Notes under the pieces: model-generated
What the model was told of the DNA's origin: nothing
Database searches by the model: none
The model's input: only the letters and a program-made list of their open reading frames with translations
Part shown: in pieces, positions 1 through 8,272 of the stretch
How positions within the stretch are numbered: position 1 is the stretch's first letter
How the letters are laid out: every line of letters begins with the position of its first letter
Assembly: GCF_005844085.1 (NCBI RefSeq)
Contig: NZ_VCDI01000001.1
Location: 620,001-684,000, forward strand
Reading direction: 5' to 3'
DNA from: Lichenicoccus roseus
GTDB taxonomy: Bacteria > Pseudomonadota > Alphaproteobacteria > Acetobacterales > Acetobacteraceae
Length of the DNA: 64,000 nt
Translations under genes and position numbers: made by a program

Positions 1-1477
1 CGGCGCCATACACGCGCGCCAGCCTGGCCCGCTCCAGCGGATCGGCAAGGTTGGCCGCCTCGGCGATGACGTTGGCCGGCAGGCGATATTCCCGCCACAG
101 GTAATAGTGGATGTCCTCGTATGCCTGCAGCACCCGCTCGGGGTCGACCTGCAGCCGGCTGGCGAGCGCGCGGGCGAAGTCGTGCGCGTCGTCGGCGTCG
201 GCCCCGCCTTCGCCCGGCATGTGGTCGTCGTCGGAGGCGAGCAGCGACGGGTCCCGCCAGACCGGCACGCCGTCGCGCCGCCAATGCGCCTGCAGCGCCC
301 AGCGCGGCAGCTGCTCCCCCGGATAGTGCTTGCCGACGGTGTACTGCAGCGCAGCGCCTGGCGCCCAGAGCGGCACCAGCCGTCGCAGCAGGCGCCCGGC
401 CAGCGGGCGCTTGGTCGGCCCGAGGGCGCTGCTGTTCCACTCCTCGGCATCCATGTCACCCTCGGCGATGAAGGTCGGCTCGCCGCCCATCGTCAGCCGC
501 ACGTCGCTCGACGCCAGCGCCCGGTCGACCGACTGGCCGGCGCTCAGGATCGCCTGCCACGTCGCCTCGTCGTACGGCGCGGTGGTGCGCGGCGTCTCGA
601 CGATGCGGCGGACGCCCATCTCGAAGCTGAACCCGGTCTCCGCAGGCTCGGCCAAGCCGCTGATCGGTGCGGCCGAGGCAGGCTCGGGGCTGGCGGCGAG
701 CGGGATATGTCCCTCGCCGGTCAACAGCCCGGAGGTGACGTCGAAGCCGATCCAGCCGGCACCCGGCAGATACACCTCCGCCCAGGCATGCAGGTCGGTG
801 AAGTCCGCCGAAGCCCCCTGCGGCCCGCTGCCCTGGGTGTCGGGGTCGGGCTTGAGCTGGATCAGGTAGCCGGAGACGAACCGGGCGGCGAGGCCGAGAT
901 GGCGCGCCACCTGCACGAACAGCCAGGCGGAGTCCCGGCAGGAGCCGCGTCCCTCGGACAGCGTCTCCTCCGGCGTCCAGACACCCGCCTCCATGCGCAC
1001 GATGTAGTCGACGCGGTCGCGCAGCATCGAATTGAGCGCGATCAGCATCGGCACGGTGCGCTGGCTCTCCCGCGGAAAACCGGCGAGCAGGGCATTCAGC
1101 TTCGGGCCGGCCGGCAGCGGCGTGCGGAACGGCAGCAGCTCGGCGTCCAGCACATGGTCGTAGGCGAACGGCCAGGTCTCCGCCTCGGGCTCGAGGAAGA
1201 AGTCGAACGGATTGATCGTCGCCATGTCGGCGAGCAGATCCACCGTGACGTCGAAATGCGTGACCTTTTCGGGGAACACCACCCGGGCCAGGAAATTGCC
1301 CTGCGGGTCCTGCAGCCAGTTGAGGAAATGCCCCGTGGGCTCGATCCGCAGCGAGTAGGCCAGGATCGGGGTGCGGGAGTGCGGTGCCGGGCGCAGGCGG
1401 ATCGTCTGCGGGCCGAGGCTGATCGCGCGATCATATCGATAGCTGGTGCGATGGGTCAGACTAACATGCAGCGTCAC
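1..1477 (-). CDS. Transglutaminase-like protein of the large DUF2126 type, N-terminal part
   Basis: The gene runs off the left edge, so only the first 492 codons are present. The start is a GTG at 1477 behind GGGAGA, giving MTLHVSLTHRTSYRYDRAI, the usual opening of the bacterial transglutaminase N-terminal beta domain. The transglutaminase core follows, with the catalytic triad visible as Cys180 (GRGSCRDSAWL), His230 (DLHAWAEVY) and Asp246 (GFDVTSG). Beyond about residue 300 the text (RLTMGGEPTFIAEGDMDAEEWN) matches the long DUF2126 family, whose members are usually about 1,100 residues, so over half lies outside the window. In many alphaproteobacteria such genes sit with alpha-E and circularly permuted ATP-grasp genes. 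The exact substrate is unknown; a cysteine protease or amidase-like activity is inferred. It is divergent from the peptide-export locus and probably unrelated to it. Confidence 0.88.
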   Translation of the reverse strand, partial: MTLHVSLTHRTSYRYDRAISLGPQTIRLRPAPHSRTPILAYSLRIEPTGHFLNWLQDPQGNFLARVVFPEKVTHFDVTVDLLADMATINPFDFFLEPEAETWPFAYDHVLDAELLPFRTPLPAGPKLNALLAGFPRESQRTVPMLIALNSMLRDRVDYIVRMEAGVWTPEETLSEGRGSCRDSAWLFVQVARHLGLAARFVSGYLIQLKPDPDTQGSGPQGASADFTDLHAWAEVYLPGAGWIGFDVTSGLLTGEGHIPLAASPEPASAAPISGLAEPAETGFSFEMGVRRIVETPRTTAPYDEATWQAILSAGQSVDRALASSDVRLTMGGEPTFIAEGDMDAEEWNSSALGPTKRPLAGRLLRRLVPLWAPGAALQYTVGKHYPGEQLPRWALQAHWRRDGVPVWRDPSLLASDDDHMPGEGGADADDAHDFARALASRLQVDPERVLQAYEDIHYYLWREYRLPANVIAEAANLADPLERARLARVYGA

Positions 1478-1773
1478 GTGGCGGCATCTCCCGGGAAAGG
1501 CGGCGCTTCAGGTACTGATCCCACGCTCCCGCGATGCCGCCAATGCCCCACGTGCGGGCGGGGCCCTCGGACGGCCCTGTGTCGATTATGTTAATCTACG
1601 CGAAAATGGTTCCACACGCCTCCGAAACGGTCTGTCTTTAAGCGCTAGACTTGTGTTATCCGGATCCCCGGGTGCTTGACCGCCGCTTTTCCGAAGGCCC
1701 CCTCATGGGCTTCGCGGACTGCGCCGGGCATGCTCTCGATCAAACTGAACGCCATGGAAGTCAAAAGGACCTC
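1478..1773. other. Intergenic region upstream of the double-glycine peptide gene
   Basis: This 296-bp stretch separates the divergent transglutaminase-like gene and the peptide gene. It contains an AT-rich patch, unusual for its surroundings, around 1583-1660. Within it is a perfect inverted repeat GATTA-TGT-TAATC at 1584-1596, which could be an operator. A TTGACC hexamer at 1677-1682 has no good -10 partner, so I do not call a promoter. A reading frame upstream of 1774 stays open, but it lacks a ribosome-binding site and the character of a leader peptide. Confidence 0.4.
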
Positions 1774-1950
1774 ATGATGTCTGACACCAAGACCACGACC
1801 ATCGCCCAGATCCGCACCCTCGAGCTGAACGAGATCGACCACGTGGTCGGTGGCATCCATCATCCGGACGGCTATGTCGCCACCCCGGCGATCCACCACC
1901 CGGATGGCTATGTCGCCACCCCGGCGATCCACCACCCCGACGGGTACTAA
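1774..1950 (+). CDS. Double-glycine leader precursor peptide with tandem IHHPDGYVATPA core repeats
   Basis: This encodes a 58-residue peptide (57 if the second ATG at 1777 is used). AAGGA at 1765-1769 is better spaced for 1777. The leader ends in LELNEIDHVVGG, which fits the double-glycine consensus: Leu at -12, Glu at -8, hydrophobic Ile at -7 and Val at -4, and Gly-Gly at -2/-1. Cleavage after Gly27 would release a 31-residue core of IHHPDGYVATPA twice plus IHHPDGY at the C terminus. The core has no cysteine, so disulfides and lanthionines are excluded. It has six histidines in three HH pairs, three Asp and three Tyr. The HlyD and C39 exporter genes follow directly, which supports its role as the exported substrate. 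Function is unknown: bacteriocin, signal peptide or metal-binding peptide are all possible. I recognise no named family for the core. Confidence 0.87.
   Translation: MMSDTKTTTIAQIRTLELNEIDHVVGGIHHPDGYVATPAIHHPDGYVATPAIHHPDGY
1855..1947 (+). repeat. 36-bp coding tandem repeat, 2.6 copies, in the peptide core
   Basis: Copies are at 1855-1890, 1891-1926 and 1927-1947 (partial, ending at the stop codon). Copies 1 and 2 differ at three bases, and copies 2 and 3 at four over their shared 21 bases. Every difference is at a third codon position and is silent. The repeated amino-acid sequence is therefore kept while the DNA has drifted. Confidence 0.95.
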
Positions 1951-1971
1951 GACCACCGAAGCTTCCGTGGT

Positions 1972-1996
1972 GCTGCCGGACGCCTGTTCCGGCAGC
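1972..1996 (+). promoter_or_regulatory. Hairpin between the peptide gene and the exporter genes
   Basis: GCTGCCGGA at 1972-1980 and TCCGGCAGC at 1988-1996 form a perfect 9-bp stem with a 7-nt loop, 22 nt after the peptide stop codon. No U-tract follows, so full termination is unlikely. An mRNA 3' stabiliser or partial attenuator that gives more peptide than exporter message is the natural reading, as seen in many bacteriocin operons. This role is inferred. Confidence 0.6.
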
Positions 1997-2070
1997 CTGC
2001 GGACCCTTGCCTACGCGGGCCACCGGTGGAACAACCGGCTGGTCCGCCACGTTCTCGACCAGTCATAGCG

Positions 2071-3366
2071 ATGCAGAGCCTGTTCCGGAGCGAGGCACTC
2101 GAAGCCAGGCGTGATGCGTGGCTGGGCCGCGTGCAGGTCGCCCAGCCGATCCCCGTCCGCGTCGCGACCGTCATGACGGCTGTCTTCCTCGCCGCCACGG
2201 TGCTGTTCGTCTGCACCGGGACCTATACCCGCCGGGTGCATGCCGGCGGACGAATGCTGCCGCCAACCGGCCTGATCACCATCCAGTCGCCTGCTGCCGG
2301 CATCCTGGCCCGGCAATATGCCGTGGAGGGGCGGCATGTCAGTCGTGGACAGCCGCTGTTCGTGCTGGACATGGAAGCCAATTCGGCCAGCGGACCGACC
2401 CAGCTGCACATCCTGGCCGATCTCGCCAGCCAGCGCCGGCTGCTGCAGCAGCAGCGCAGCCTGCGCGAGACCGCCGCCGTCATCGACAAGCAGTCGCTCG
2501 CCCTGGCCCTGCAGAACCTCGCCGAGCAGCGCCGGCAGCTGACCCTGCAGATCGATCTCGACAACCAGACCATGCCGGCGGTGCAGCGCTCGCTCGCCCG
2601 CCTGCAGGACGCGGCCCAGCAGCACATTGCCACCGACGCCCAGCTGCAGAGCCAGATCTACACCTATACCGAGCTGCTTTCGACCCACGCCCAGTTCCTG
2701 CAATCCAGCCTAGAGGTCGACGGCCGGCTGGCGGAGACCGCCGCGCGCTACCGCCGCTTCGACAGCGACCTCGCCCGCGAGCTGGCCGACCTCGACCGGC
2801 AGATCGCCGGCCTCGACCAGCAGGTCGCCGAGAACGAGGCGAAGCGGACCATCAGCATCCTGGCGCCGGACGACGGCACGCTGACCGCCATACGCGCCCA
2901 TGTCGGCCAGCATGTCGAAGCCGGCAGCACCCTGCTGACGCTGCTGCCGCGGTCGCAGACGCTGGAGGCGGATCTGTACGTCACCAGCGCCGCCATCGGC
3001 TTCATCCGCGAAGGCGCACCGGTGCTGCTGCGCTACGCCGCGTTTCCCTACCAGCGCTTCGGCCTGTATCGCGGCCGGGTCACCCAGATCACCCGCGCCC
3101 CGATGACCATCGAAGGTGGCGCAACGGTAGGCGGGGCAGTCGAAGGCGGACAGGCCGGCGATGGTGGCGAATACTACCGCATCGTGGTGATGCCCGACCT
3201 GCCCTACGTGCTGACCTATGGCCAGCATCGGCCGCTCGAGGCGGGCATGCAGGTGGAGGCCAACATCGCGCTCGACCGCCGCCGGCTCTACCAGTGGCTG
3301 TTCGACCCGCTGATCTCGCTGGAACGCAGCGTAGGCGCGGTGGCTGGCCGCGGACCCGCCCCGTGA
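2071..3366 (+). CDS. HlyD-family adaptor (membrane fusion protein) of a peptide exporter
   Basis: This 431-residue protein has a short cytoplasmic N terminus (MQSLFRSEALEARRDAW), one membrane segment at about 31-50 and a periplasmic body. The body has a biotinyl/lipoyl-like half (GRMLPPTGLITIQSPAAGIL), a long alpha-helical coiled-coil hairpin rich in Gln, Arg and Leu (about 110-255), the second lipoyl half (DDGTLTAIRAHVGQHVEAGSTLLTL) and a beta-barrel C terminus. ATG 2071 was chosen because MxxLFRxEAL is the usual start of adaptors paired with C39 exporters. The frame is open 45 bases further upstream, but that part is not adaptor-like. Its stop codon overlaps the GTG of the exporter gene (GTGA), indicating translational coupling. 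It would connect the inner-membrane exporter to an outer-membrane channel; no TolC-type gene is adjacent. Confidence 0.93.
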   Translation: MQSLFRSEALEARRDAWLGRVQVAQPIPVRVATVMTAVFLAATVLFVCTGTYTRRVHAGGRMLPPTGLITIQSPAAGILARQYAVEGRHVSRGQPLFVLDMEANSASGPTQLHILADLASQRRLLQQQRSLRETAAVIDKQSLALALQNLAEQRRQLTLQIDLDNQTMPAVQRSLARLQDAAQQHIATDAQLQSQIYTYTELLSTHAQFLQSSLEVDGRLAETAARYRRFDSDLARELADLDRQIAGLDQQVAENEAKRTISILAPDDGTLTAIRAHVGQHVEAGSTLLTLLPRSQTLEADLYVTSAAIGFIREGAPVLLRYAAFPYQRFGLYRGRVTQITRAPMTIEGGATVGGAVEGGQAGDGGEYYRIVVMPDLPYVLTYGQHRPLEAGMQVEANIALDRRRLYQWLFDPLISLERSVGAVAGRGPAP

Positions 3367-5495
3367 GCACCGGCCCGCTGCGCTTCGGCTTCGGCCGCCG
3401 GCTGCCGATCGTGCTGCAGGCCGAGGCGGCGGAATGCGGCATCGCCTGCCTTGCCATGGTGCTCGGCTATCATGGCAGGCCGATCGACCTCGCCACCTTC
3501 CGGCAGCGCCACGCGGTCTCGCTCAAGGGCACCACCCTGCGCACGCTGATCCAGATCGCCGAGACGGTGGGACTGACCGCACGCCCGCTGCGCCTCGACA
3601 TCGATGCCATCGGCCAGCTACAGCGCCCCTGCATCCTGCACTGGGGGATGAACCATTTCGTCGTGCTGGCCGAGGTCGGCGCCCGCAGCGTGGTGATCCA
3701 CGACCCCGCCCGCGGCCGCCGCACCGTGCCGCTCGACGAGGTGTCGCGCGAGTTCACCGGGGTTGCCCTCGAGACCATCCCGACGCGTGACTTCACCCGG
3801 CGCGACGAACGCAGCGGGCTGCGGCTGCGCGACCTGTTCCGGCATGTCGCCGGGCTGCGCCCTGCCCTGCTGCGCATCGCCATGCTGTCGCTCGGCGTCG
3901 AGGTGGCGGCGCTGCTGCTGCCGGTCGGCTCCCAGGTGATCATCGACGAGGCCATCGTCTCGGCCGACCACGACCTGCTGCTCACCATCACCATGGGGCT
4001 CGGCCTGCTGCTGCTGCTGCAGCTGCTGATCAACACCGCGCGCAGTTGGGCGATCATGCTGATCGGCAGCACCGTCAGCCTGCAATGGTACAGCAGCCTG
4101 TTCGACCATCTCAGCCGGCTGTCGCTGGAGTATTTCGAGAAGCGCAACGTCGGCGACATCCTGTCGCGCTTCGGCTCGCTGGCCGCCATCCAGAAGACGC
4201 TGACCACCGGCTTCGTGCAGGCGCTGCTCGACGGCGTGATGTCGATCGGAATGGCCGGCATGCTGTTCCTGTACGGTGGCTGGCTCGGCTGGATCGCACT
4301 GATCGCGACCTTCCTCGACCTCGGCCTGCGGCTGGTGATGCTGCGCGCCTACCGGGAGAGCAGCGAGGAGGCGATCATCCATGACGCCCGCCAGCAGACC
4401 CACCTGATCGAGACCATACGGGGTGCGGCCAGCGTCCGCCTGCTCGGCTTGCGCGAACGACGGCGCGCAGCCTGGATCAACCACCTGGTCGACAGCCTGA
4501 ACGCCCGTCTGCGTCTGCAGCGCCTCGACATCGTGTTCACCCGCGCCGGCGAGCTGATCTTCGGCCTGGACCGCATCGTCATGCTGGCACTCGGCGCGCG
4601 CGCGGTGATGCACGACCAGATGAGCGTCGGCATGCTGGTCGCCTTCCTGACCTACAAGGACCAGCTCTCGATGCGCGCCGGCAGCCTGGTCAAGGGCTGG
4701 TTCGAGCTGCGCATGCTCGACGTGCAGACCAGCCGGCTGTCCGACATCACCCAGGCCGAGCCGGAAGCCCGCACCACCCTGGTGCCCGCCGTGGCACGCG
4801 AGCCGCGGTCGGAGCGGCACGTCGCCGACGGGCTGCGCGGCGAGGACCTGGCGCTTCGCTACGGAGCCCAGGACCCCTGGATCTGGCGCAATCTCAGCCT
4901 GCATGTCCAGGCCGGCCAGAGCGTCGCCATCGTCGGCCCCTCCGGCTGCGGCAAGACCACGCTGCTCAAGGTGCTGATGGGCCTGATCCCGCCGCAGGAG
5001 GGCAGCATCCGGTTGGACGGCGCCGACATACGCAGCCTCGGCCTGGACGCCTACCGCAGCCGGATCTCCGGGGTGCTGCAGGATGACGGACTGTTCGCCG
5101 GATCGATCGCCGAGAACATCGCCGGTTTCGACGAGCATCCCGATCAGGCCTGGATCGAGGATTGCGCCTTCCGCGCCGCCATCGTCGACGACATCGCGCG
5201 CATGCCGATGCGCTTCGAGACGCTGGTCGGCGACATGGGAAGCTCGCTGTCCGGCGGGCAGAAGCAGCGCATCGTGCTGGCGCGCGCCCTCTACCGCCGG
5301 CCGGAGATCCTTTTCCTCGACGAGGCGACCAGCCATCTCGACGACGCCAACGAGGCACTGGTCGCCAGCGCACTGCAGGATCTCGACATCACCCGCATCA
5401 TCGTGGCGCATCGCCCGGCCACCATCGCACGCGCCGACCTGGTGCTGCGGCTGGAGCCGACGGCGCAGGTGCCGTTGCGCAGCATCGCCGACTAG
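3363..5495 (+). CDS. Peptidase-containing ABC exporter (C39 peptidase, membrane domain, ATPase)
   Basis: This 710-residue protein starts at GTG 3363, four bases inside the adaptor gene. Residues 1-140 are a C39 double-glycine peptidase with oxyanion Gln19, catalytic Cys25 (QAEAAECGIACLAM), His98 (MNHFVVL) and Asp114 (IHDPARG). A six-helix ABC membrane domain occupies about 160-440. The ATPase shows Walker A GPSGCGKTT at about 525-533, signature LSGGQKQR near 629, Walker B ILFLDEATSHLD near 650 and the H-loop IIVAHRP. All catalytic residues are intact, so it should cleave the leader after Gly-Gly and export the core in an ATP-driven step. The encoded substrate is most likely the repeat peptide two genes upstream. 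The 3' end overlaps the convergent cupin gene by four bases. Confidence 0.95.
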   Translation: MSTGPLRFGFGRRLPIVLQAEAAECGIACLAMVLGYHGRPIDLATFRQRHAVSLKGTTLRTLIQIAETVGLTARPLRLDIDAIGQLQRPCILHWGMNHFVVLAEVGARSVVIHDPARGRRTVPLDEVSREFTGVALETIPTRDFTRRDERSGLRLRDLFRHVAGLRPALLRIAMLSLGVEVAALLLPVGSQVIIDEAIVSADHDLLLTITMGLGLLLLLQLLINTARSWAIMLIGSTVSLQWYSSLFDHLSRLSLEYFEKRNVGDILSRFGSLAAIQKTLTTGFVQALLDGVMSIGMAGMLFLYGGWLGWIALIATFLDLGLRLVMLRAYRESSEEAIIHDARQQTHLIETIRGAASVRLLGLRERRRAAWINHLVDSLNARLRLQRLDIVFTRAGELIFGLDRIVMLALGARAVMHDQMSVGMLVAFLTYKDQLSMRAGSLVKGWFELRMLDVQTSRLSDITQAEPEARTTLVPAVAREPRSERHVADGLRGEDLALRYGAQDPWIWRNLSLHVQAGQSVAIVGPSGCGKTTLLKVLMGLIPPQEGSIRLDGADIRSLGLDAYRSRISGVLQDDGLFAGSIAENIAGFDEHPDQAWIEDCAFRAAIVDDIARMPMRFETLVGDMGSSLSGGQKQRIVLARALYRRPEILFLDEATSHLDDANEALVASALQDLDITRIIVAHRPATIARADLVLRLEPTAQVPLRSIAD

Positions 5496-6037
5496 GGTCT
5501 GGAGGCGTCGCCACCGCGCGCCAGGAGCGGCGTCGGCTCCGGCTGCCCTTCGTAGTATCCGGCTTCGCGCAGGAAGCCGTGCCGGCCGAGGCCATCGACG
5601 ACCAGCGCGCCGCTGTCGGGATAGGTGCAGACATCCCCTGGTGGCTCGGCCCCGATCGCCAGATACACGAGGTCGCCGGTGCCGTCCGGCGTCACCGGGT
5701 TGGCGATCTGGTGGGCAATCCCGGTATCGGCAGGACAGGAGATGCAGTCTCCGGGACCGATCGCATGCACCTGATCGCCGTAGCGGAACACGCCACTTCC
5801 CTCGAGCACGACGAAGATCTCGTCGGCCATGAGGTGCGTGTGCGCCGGGCACGCGCTGTGGCCCGGAGGCACCCGCCGGGCGTTCATGCCGAGACGGCCC
5901 ATGCCAAAACGCCCTGGCCCCGCCTCGTCCATCGCCGGCGTCAGCGCACGCCGGGAATGCGTCCAGGCCGATGGCACGTCGGCGGCGACTTCCGGTGCGG
6001 TGTACATGTTGACGATGGTCGTCGCGTTGCCGGTCAT
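5492..6037 (-). CDS. Cupin-domain protein
   Basis: This 181-residue single-domain cupin starts at ATG 6037 behind GGGAGAG. Motif 1 is present as PPGHSACPAHTHLMADEIF with metal ligands His66, His68 and Glu73. Motif 2 is GPGDCISCPADTGIAHQIAN with His109. A metal-binding beta-barrel is therefore expected. Families of this kind include small sugar-binding or isomerase-like proteins and oxygenases, and the sequence does not separate them. It converges on the C39 exporter gene with a four-base overlap, so it is unlikely to be co-transcribed with the peptide genes. Confidence 0.85.
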   Translation of the reverse strand: MTGNATTIVNMYTAPEVAADVPSAWTHSRRALTPAMDEAGPGRFGMGRLGMNARRVPPGHSACPAHTHLMADEIFVVLEGSGVFRYGDQVHAIGPGDCISCPADTGIAHQIANPVTPDGTGDLVYLAIGAEPPGDVCTYPDSGALVVDGLGRHGFLREAGYYEGQPEPTPLLARGGDASRP

Positions 6038-6070
6038 GTCCGCGCTCTCCCTTCTGCCCTGACCATAACG

Positions 6071-6098
6071 AAAAAACCCGGCGGGTGATCCCGCCGGG
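6071..6098 (-). terminator. Intrinsic terminator of the rpsM-rpsK-rpoA-rplQ operon
   Basis: On the minus strand CCCGGCGGG-ATCA-CCCGCCGGG forms a perfect 9-bp GC stem followed directly by TTTTTT (plus-strand A-run at 6071-6076). It lies 47 bases beyond the rplQ stop codon and closes the long ribosomal block. Confidence 0.95.
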
Positions 6099-6144
6099 CT
6101 CTCAGGATCCGCTTCGGGCGTGATCGCTCACGCCACCAGGGGTG

Positions 6145-6573
6145 TCAGTTGGGGAAGCCTTCCTCGGCATCCACCGTCTCGGGGCGCGGGCCGCTATCCA
6201 GGCCCTTCGCCGCAACGTCGCGGTCGATCAGCTCGATCACCGCCATGTCGGCGGCGTCGCCGTGGCGCATGCCGGCCTTCAGGACGCGCGTGTAGCCGCC
6301 CGACCGGGTCTTGTATCGCTCGGCGATGGTGCTGAAGAGCTTCGAGACGATGACGTCGTCACGCAGCTGCGCATAGGCCTGGCGGCGCGCATGCAGGCCG
6401 CCGCGCTTGCCCAGCGTGATCAGCTTCTCGGCGACGGGACGCAGCTCCTTCGCCTTCGGCAACGTGGTGGTGATCTGCTCGTGCTTGATCAGGGCCACCG
6501 CCATGTTGCGGAACATGGCGAGCCGGTGGGACGAGGTGACGCCGAGCTTCCGGCCGGCAACTCCGTGACGCAT
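6145..6573 (-). CDS. rplQ: Ribosomal protein L17
   Basis: This 142-residue large-subunit protein binds 23S rRNA near the exit-tunnel side. The start [23 protein letters not shown] is cut here after its hallmark [11 protein letters not shown]; the [22 protein letters not shown] core is intact. A short acidic C-terminal tail (ETVDAEEG) extends it slightly beyond the shortest bacterial L17 forms. It is last in the operon, 70 bases after rpoA, and is followed by the terminator at 6071-6098. Confidence 0.97.
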   Translation of the reverse strand: MRHGVAGRKLGVTSSHRLAMFRNMAVALIKHEQITTTLPKAKELRPVAEKLITLGKRGGLHARRQAYAQLRDDVIVSKLFSTIAERYKTRSGGYTRVLKAGMRHGDAADMAVIELIDRDVAAKGLDSGPRPETVDAEEGFPN

Positions 6574-6603
6574 GGTACTTCTTCCTGGTTGTCGACCAGA
6601 AGC

Positions 6604-6619
6604 GGACCCCGAAGGGTCC
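6604..6619 (-). other. UUCG-capped hairpin between rpoA and rplQ
   Basis: On the minus strand GGACCC-TTCG-GGGTCC makes a stable stem with a UUCG tetraloop in the 70-base rpoA-rplQ spacer. There is no U-tract, so an RNA-processing or stability element is more likely than a terminator. Confidence 0.5.
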
Positions 6620-6643
6620 CGCCTCCCTAGCTAAAGAATAGGC

Positions 6644-7663
6644 TCAGAACGGCTCGTCGAGGCGCTTGGCAAGGTCCTCGATGTTCTCGGGCGGCCAGGT
6701 CGGCACGTTCATTCCGAGCGCCAAGCCCATCGAGGTGAGGACTTCCTTGATCTCGTTCAGCGACTTGCGCCCGAAATTCGGGGTGCGCAGCATCTCCTGC
6801 TCGGTCTTCTGCACGAGATCGCCGATATAGACGATGTTGTCGTTCTTGAGGCAGTTCGCCGAACGCACCGACAGCTCGAGCTCGTCGACCTTGCGCAGCA
6901 GGTTGCGGTTGAACGGCAGGTCGTCCTGCGGCTCTTCCGCACGCACCGGACGAGGCTCGTCGAAGTTGATGAACAGCTGCAGCTGGTCCTGCAGGATGCG
7001 GGCGGCCAACGCCACCGCATCCTCGGGACCGACCGCGCCGTTGGTCTCCACCGTCAGCAGCAGCTTGTCGTAGTCGGTCACCTGCCCAACGCGGGTGGGC
7101 TCGACCTTGTACGAGACGCGGCGCACCGGCGAGTAGATCGCATCGATCGGGATCAGGCCGATCGGCGCATCCTCGGGACGGTTCGCCGCGGCCGGCACGT
7201 AGCCCTTGCCGAGGTTGACGGTGAACTCCATGCCGAGCTTCACGCCGTCGTCCAGCGTGCAGATGACCAGGTCGGGGTTCATCACCTCGATATCGTGGCC
7301 GACCTGGATCTGGCCGGCACGCACTTCGCCAGGGCCGGTCGCCGTCAGCGTCATCCGCTTCGGCCCCTCGCCGTGCATGCGGAGCGCAAGCTGCTTGATG
7401 TTCAGCACGATGTCGGTGACGTCCTCGCGGACGCCTGCAATCGAGGAGAATTCGTGCAGCACGCCGTCGATCTGCACGGCGGTGACGGCAGCGCCCTGCA
7501 GCGAGGACAGCAGGATTCGACGGATCGCATTACCGAGCGTCATGCCGAAGCCGCGCTCAAGCGGCTCGGCGACCACGGTCGCCGTACGCAACGGCTCGGC
7601 GCCGGGCTCGACTTCCAGCTTTTCCGGCTTGATCAGGGACTGCCAGTTCTTCTGGAGGACCAA
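6644..7663 (-). CDS. rpoA: RNA polymerase alpha subunit
   Basis: This 339-residue subunit nucleates polymerase assembly and contacts UP elements and activators. The N-terminal dimerisation domain carries [20 protein letters not shown]. The C-terminal DNA-binding domain carries [19 protein letters not shown] and [12 protein letters not shown]. The start is the TTG at 7663, which gives the conserved opening (M)[18 protein letters not shown] and the normal family length. The frame stays open 26 codons further upstream, but that stretch is not RpoA-like. Confidence 0.97.
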   Translation of the reverse strand: MVLQKNWQSLIKPEKLEVEPGAEPLRTATVVAEPLERGFGMTLGNAIRRILLSSLQGAAVTAVQIDGVLHEFSSIAGVREDVTDIVLNIKQLALRMHGEGPKRMTLTATGPGEVRAGQIQVGHDIEVMNPDLVICTLDDGVKLGMEFTVNLGKGYVPAAANRPEDAPIGLIPIDAIYSPVRRVSYKVEPTRVGQVTDYDKLLLTVETNGAVGPEDAVALAARILQDQLQLFINFDEPRPVRAEEPQDDLPFNRNLLRKVDELELSVRSANCLKNDNIVYIGDLVQKTEQEMLRTPNFGRKSLNEIKEVLTSMGLALGMNVPTWPPENIEDLAKRLDEPF

Positions 7664-7781
7664 GGGGGTGCCTTTCGTAACGGAAGGTCGCGACCAAAAG
7701 GTAACACGACCGGGGCTCCTGCCCGGTGGCAGGAGCGGCATCGGGACACGCGCGCCGCCGGCTCGAGGCCGGCGGCGGGGA

Positions 7782-8174
7782 TCAGACGCGGCGGCGCTTG
7801 CGCGGACGGCAGCCGTTATGCGGGATCGGCGTCATGTCACGGATCGCGGTAATCGAGAAGCCGACTGCCTGAAGCGCACGCAGGGCACTCTCACGACCCG
7901 AACCCGGACCGGAAACCTCGATCTCAAGCGTCTCCATGCCGTGCTCGCGGGCCTTCTTGCCGGCATCCTCGGCGGCGACCTGTGCGGCGTACGGGGTCGA
8001 CTTGCGCGAACCCTTGAAGCCCTGGCTGCCGGAGGACGACCAGGCAATCGCGTTGCCCTGTGCATCCGAGATGGTGATCATGGTGTTGTTGAACGTGGAC
8101 AGCACGTGCGCCACGCCGGAGATGATGTTCTTGCGTTCTTTCTTGCGTACGCGTGGTGCGGCGGCTTTCGCCAT
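7782..8174 (-). CDS. rpsK: Ribosomal protein S11
   Basis: This 130-residue small-subunit platform protein is recognised by [41 protein letters not shown] and the universal basic C terminus [11 protein letters not shown]. It lies between rpsM and rpoA in the standard alpha-operon order. Confidence 0.98.
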   Translation of the reverse strand: MAKAAAPRVRKKERKNIISGVAHVLSTFNNTMITISDAQGNAIAWSSSGSQGFKGSRKSTPYAAQVAAEDAGKKAREHGMETLEIEVSGPGSGRESALRALQAVGFSITAIRDMTPIPHNGCRPRKRRRV

Positions 8175-8217
8175 GTGTGTTCGTCCTGCTCATGCTGAGG
8201 CGCCTGATGCGCCAGAC

Positions 8218-8241
8218 GGCGCCATCCCGGTGGATGACGCC
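8218..8241 (-). other. Hairpin in the rpsM-rpsK spacer
   Basis: In the 98-base spacer, minus-strand GGCGTCATCC and GGATGGCGCC pair over 10 bp (one G-U) around an ACCG loop. No U-tract follows. It may be an RNA-processing site; function is not shown by sequence. Confidence 0.4.
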
Positions 8242-8272
8242 GCCAAGTCTCGGATGCGGAAGGCGGCGGAGC

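Noticed and set aside
1-1477. Transglutaminase-like protein as a maturation enzyme for the repeat peptide
   Set aside because: The gene is divergent, belongs to the widespread DUF2126 family and has no recognised link to double-glycine peptides. Nearness alone is not enough.
1651-1773. N-terminal extension of the repeat peptide starting at an upstream ATG
   Set aside because: It has no ribosome-binding site and would bury the normal-length double-glycine leader behind 41 unrelated residues. ATG 1774/1777 has AAGGA at good spacing.
1967-2068. A 33-residue GTG frame between the peptide gene and the adaptor gene, considered as an immunity or second peptide
   Set aside because: It lacks a convincing ribosome-binding site, leader or membrane segment, and it overlaps the perfect hairpin at 1972-1996.
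5492-6037. Cupin protein as a tailoring oxygenase for the HHPDGY peptide
   Set aside because: It is convergent with the export operon, so not co-transcribed. Cupin motifs alone do not show oxygenase activity. Kept only as a neighbour.
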